From Gammaproteobacteria bacterium (lineage in GTDB: Bacteria > Pseudomonadota > Gammaproteobacteria > SZUA-140), in NCBI GenBank assembly GCA_021648525.1, contig JAKISP010000016.1:1-64000 (forward strand): 64,000 bases of DNA. Direction: 5' to 3'. This document shows positions 62,376-64,000 of the stretch, one piece after another. A program made the translations under genes and the position numbers. Each line of letters begins with the position of its first letter. The first letter of the stretch is position 1. The notes beneath the pieces are model-generated. The model worked only from the letters and a program-made list of their open reading frames with translations. It was not told where the DNA came from and searched no databases.

Positions 62376-63851
62376 ATGAAAGCATCGACCACTATAATCG
62401 GTATTATCTTCGCTGTGATGAGTGGCGTGTTATTACTGAATAGCCCTGCTACACCGACCATATCCAGTACTGTATCGTGGTTATCAATAGTTGTACCGAC
62501 CGCCATGGCCGATGATGAAGCGGATGAGGATGAGGACGAAGACGAGGACGAGGACGAAGATGACCATCTGGATGATAGTCGTCAGGAAGATCAGGAAGAC
62601 GACGCTGATGACAGCTCGGATGACCGCCATGAGGTGAGTGACATGGATAGTAAATCTGATGGCAGCCATCATGAAGATCAAACGGGTAAAAATCATCAAG
62701 ATGACGAGGTGGATGATAGCCATCAAGAGAGCGACTTTGAACAGACAGATGAGGCGAATGATGAGTTCGATCATCAGGGCTTTATTGTTCAGGTTGCAGA
62801 AATTCTTGCTATCAATGCTGATGATACTTCACTGGAATTGATCGAAGCACTCGGTTTTGCCGTGCTGCGCAAACAAAATCTTGATGCACTTAATATCAGT
62901 GTAGCCGTACTCGAAACCCCAGTAGGAATTTCTGTGCGCGATGCCATTGAGCGCTTACGCCAAAGTGACCCCAATACCCTATATGAATTCAACCATCTTT
63001 ACCAAACGATGAATGCCAACGATGCGATTAATTCAGCGTTAAAAAAGGTGGGGCCATCTATGGTCAACGCCAATGATCTCTCTATCGGACTAATCGATAC
63101 TGCGGTGGATATTCGTCACAAAGCACTGCATGACAGCCATATTATTCACCAGACATTTGTTGATGCGGTGGAATTACCGATGACACATGGCACCAGTATC
63201 GCCTCCCTGCTGGTGGGCAATGTTAATGATTTTCGCGGTCTGCTTCCAGGCGCAACGCTATACAGTGCCGCTGTATTCAGCGGCGATCTTTCAGTGGGTG
63301 TAAAAGCCAATGCCGCCAGTTTAGCGGCCGCACTAAACTGGCTGGTAAAACAGCAGGTGGCTGTCATCAATATGAGTCTGAGCGGACCGGCGAATCTGCT
63401 ATTACAGGTTGCTGTTCACAAAACCCTGAACCGAGGCCACGCCATTATTGCAGCGGTAGGTAACGACGGCCCTGCAGCACCACCACTTTATCCTGCCGCT
63501 TACCCTGGCGTGATAGCAGTGACGGCGGTAGATAAAAACCAGCGAATCTATCGACGTGCCAACCGTGGTGAGCATGTGGATTTTTCTGCTTTTGGCGTGA
63601 ATGTGCTAGCCGCTGACCAGCAGGCTGGTTTCCGTTCATTCAGTGGCACTTCATATGCTACGCCAGTGGTGAGTGCCCTGCTGGCGCGTCGTCTGAAAAC
63701 TCCCGATGCCTCACATCAACAACGCCTGCTTCTGCAGTTACAGCAACAGGCCACCGACATGGGGGAAACAGGACATGACTCAGTATTTGGTTATGGTTTG
63801 CTAGGATCGGATAACACCGGTTTCAACTCAGCATTAACTGACCCAGGGTGA
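62376..63851 (+). CDS. Secreted subtilisin-like serine protease with acidic linker
   Basis: The 491-residue S8 protease starts with a signal peptide (FAVMSGVLLLNSPATPTI...TAMA). Residues about 46-135 are an Asp/Glu/His/Ser-rich low-complexity stretch. A propeptide-like domain follows (ELIEALGFAVLRKQNLDALN), then the catalytic domain with Asp241 (IGLIDTAVD), His271 (THGTSIASLL), oxyanion Asn363 (AVGNDGPAAPP) and Ser426 (SFSGTSYATPV), an intact triad. The acidic linker may bind calcium or keep the protease tethered. Its TGA overlaps the GTG of the next gene, so it is coupled to it. Confidence 0.9.
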   Translation: MKASTTIIGIIFAVMSGVLLLNSPATPTISSTVSWLSIVVPTAMADDEADEDEDEDEDEDEDDHLDDSRQEDQEDDADDSSDDRHEVSDMDSKSDGSHHEDQTGKNHQDDEVDDSHQESDFEQTDEANDEFDHQGFIVQVAEILAINADDTSLELIEALGFAVLRKQNLDALNISVAVLETPVGISVRDAIERLRQSDPNTLYEFNHLYQTMNANDAINSALKKVGPSMVNANDLSIGLIDTAVDIRHKALHDSHIIHQTFVDAVELPMTHGTSIASLLVGNVNDFRGLLPGATLYSAAVFSGDLSVGVKANAASLAAALNWLVKQQVAVINMSLSGPANLLLQVAVHKTLNRGHAIIAAVGNDGPAAPPLYPAAYPGVIAVTAVDKNQRIYRRANRGEHVDFSAFGVNVLAADQQAGFRSFSGTSYATPVVSALLARRLKTPDASHQQRLLLQLQQQATDMGETGHDSVFGYGLLGSDNTGFNSALTDPG

Positions 63852-64000
63852 GCATCAATATACTTCACAATAAAATCGCGTGCGGCTGTACGCTGATATT
63901 TTCTGTTTGCAGCTTAATCGCCACGCTGGCACAGGCTGAAACTGAGATAAGACATTCTGCAGACCTTCCCGAATATCGCGTCGGAGAGACTTTTATTTTC
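63848..64000 (+). CDS. Secreted protein, 5' part only (runs off the window)
   Basis: GTG at 63848 overlaps the subtilase stop (GTGA) and opens a frame to the end of the window. The 51 visible residues include a signal peptide (KIACGCTLIFSVCSLIATLAQAE) and the start of the mature chain (TEIRHSADLPEYRVGETFIF). Function cannot be told from this piece. The tight coupling suggests a partner, inhibitor or substrate of the protease. Confidence 0.75.
   Translation, partial: MSINILHNKIACGCTLIFSVCSLIATLAQAETEIRHSADLPEYRVGETFIF

Noticed and set aside
62484..62774. 96-residue Ile/Val/Met-rich minus-strand frame resembling a membrane protein
   Set aside because: It is the reverse complement of the GAT/GAA-rich acidic linker of the subtilase, which necessarily reads as Ile/Phe/Leu/Val.
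62508..62780. Possible CRISPR or tandem repeat array
   Set aside because: The repetition is at codon level (Asp/Glu codons), with no spacer structure. No CRISPR array was seen anywhere in the window.

Overview
The window is chromosomal DNA of a gammaproteobacterium whose order I cannot fix from sequence alone. The evidence is synteny. A run rlmE-ftsH-folP-glmM-tpiA-secG-tRNA-Leu(GAG)-nuoA..N, a run uvrC-pgsA-tRNA-Gly-tRNA-Cys-tRNA-Leu(UAA) (the same order as uvrC-pgsA-glyW-cysT-leuZ of E. coli), a surE-pcm-yqaA-nlpD run, an Rsd/AlgQ homologue and yadG/yadH homologues are all typical of this class. Most housekeeping genes lie on the minus strand.

Layout. 1-970: transposon debris. It holds an IS200-type transposase fragment and an ISL3-type deletion derivative that keeps both terminal inverted repeats and an 8-bp target duplication, and that carries a perfect 33-bp REP-like hairpin. 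974-4521: a small secreted protein, nlpD, yqaA, pcm and surE; rpoS, often found beside nlpD, is absent. 4650-19115: a complete 14-gene nuo operon for NADH:quinone oxidoreductase (complex I). 19384-25146: tRNA-Leu, secG, tpiA, glmM, folP, ftsH. 25239-26506: divergent rlmE and yhbY, with a small inserted element (12-bp inverted ends, 15-bp flanking direct repeats) in their shared upstream region. 26514-30731: an unknown secreted protein, three tRNAs, pgsA, uvrC and a family-5 uracil-DNA glycosylase. 30966-43192: a looser region of small regulators and envelope proteins: a DUF6763-like protein, Rsd, a secreted unknown, a Sel1 protein, an HDOD protein, a lone solute-binding lipoprotein, a periplasmic ankyrin protein, an orphan response regulator, an ABC-2 transporter, a 36-residue membrane peptide, a CnoX/YbbN-like protein and an FMN reductase. 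A second copy of the ISL3-type repeat lies at 42207.

43402-52065 is a five-gene plus-strand operon: a VolA-like outer-membrane lipase lipoprotein, a DUF1302 protein, a DUF1329 protein, a YCF48-like repeat protein and an MMPL/RND transporter. Together they look like an envelope-spanning lipid handling system. After a scar of gene and IS remnants and a porin comes a compact AT-rich cluster (54242-60891): three glycosyltransferases, an APH-fold kinase and an ABC exporter, with ATGA overlaps between the second and third glycosyltransferases and between the third and the kinase. It probably makes and exports a glycosylated product. The window ends with an ECF sigma factor and membrane anti-sigma pair facing a secreted subtilase that has a long Asp/Glu-rich linker and is translationally coupled to a further secreted protein running off the end.

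The three accessory blocks (lipid operon, glycan/export cluster, sigma/protease module) are where new biology is most likely. The transposon derivatives are the most directly provable structures.
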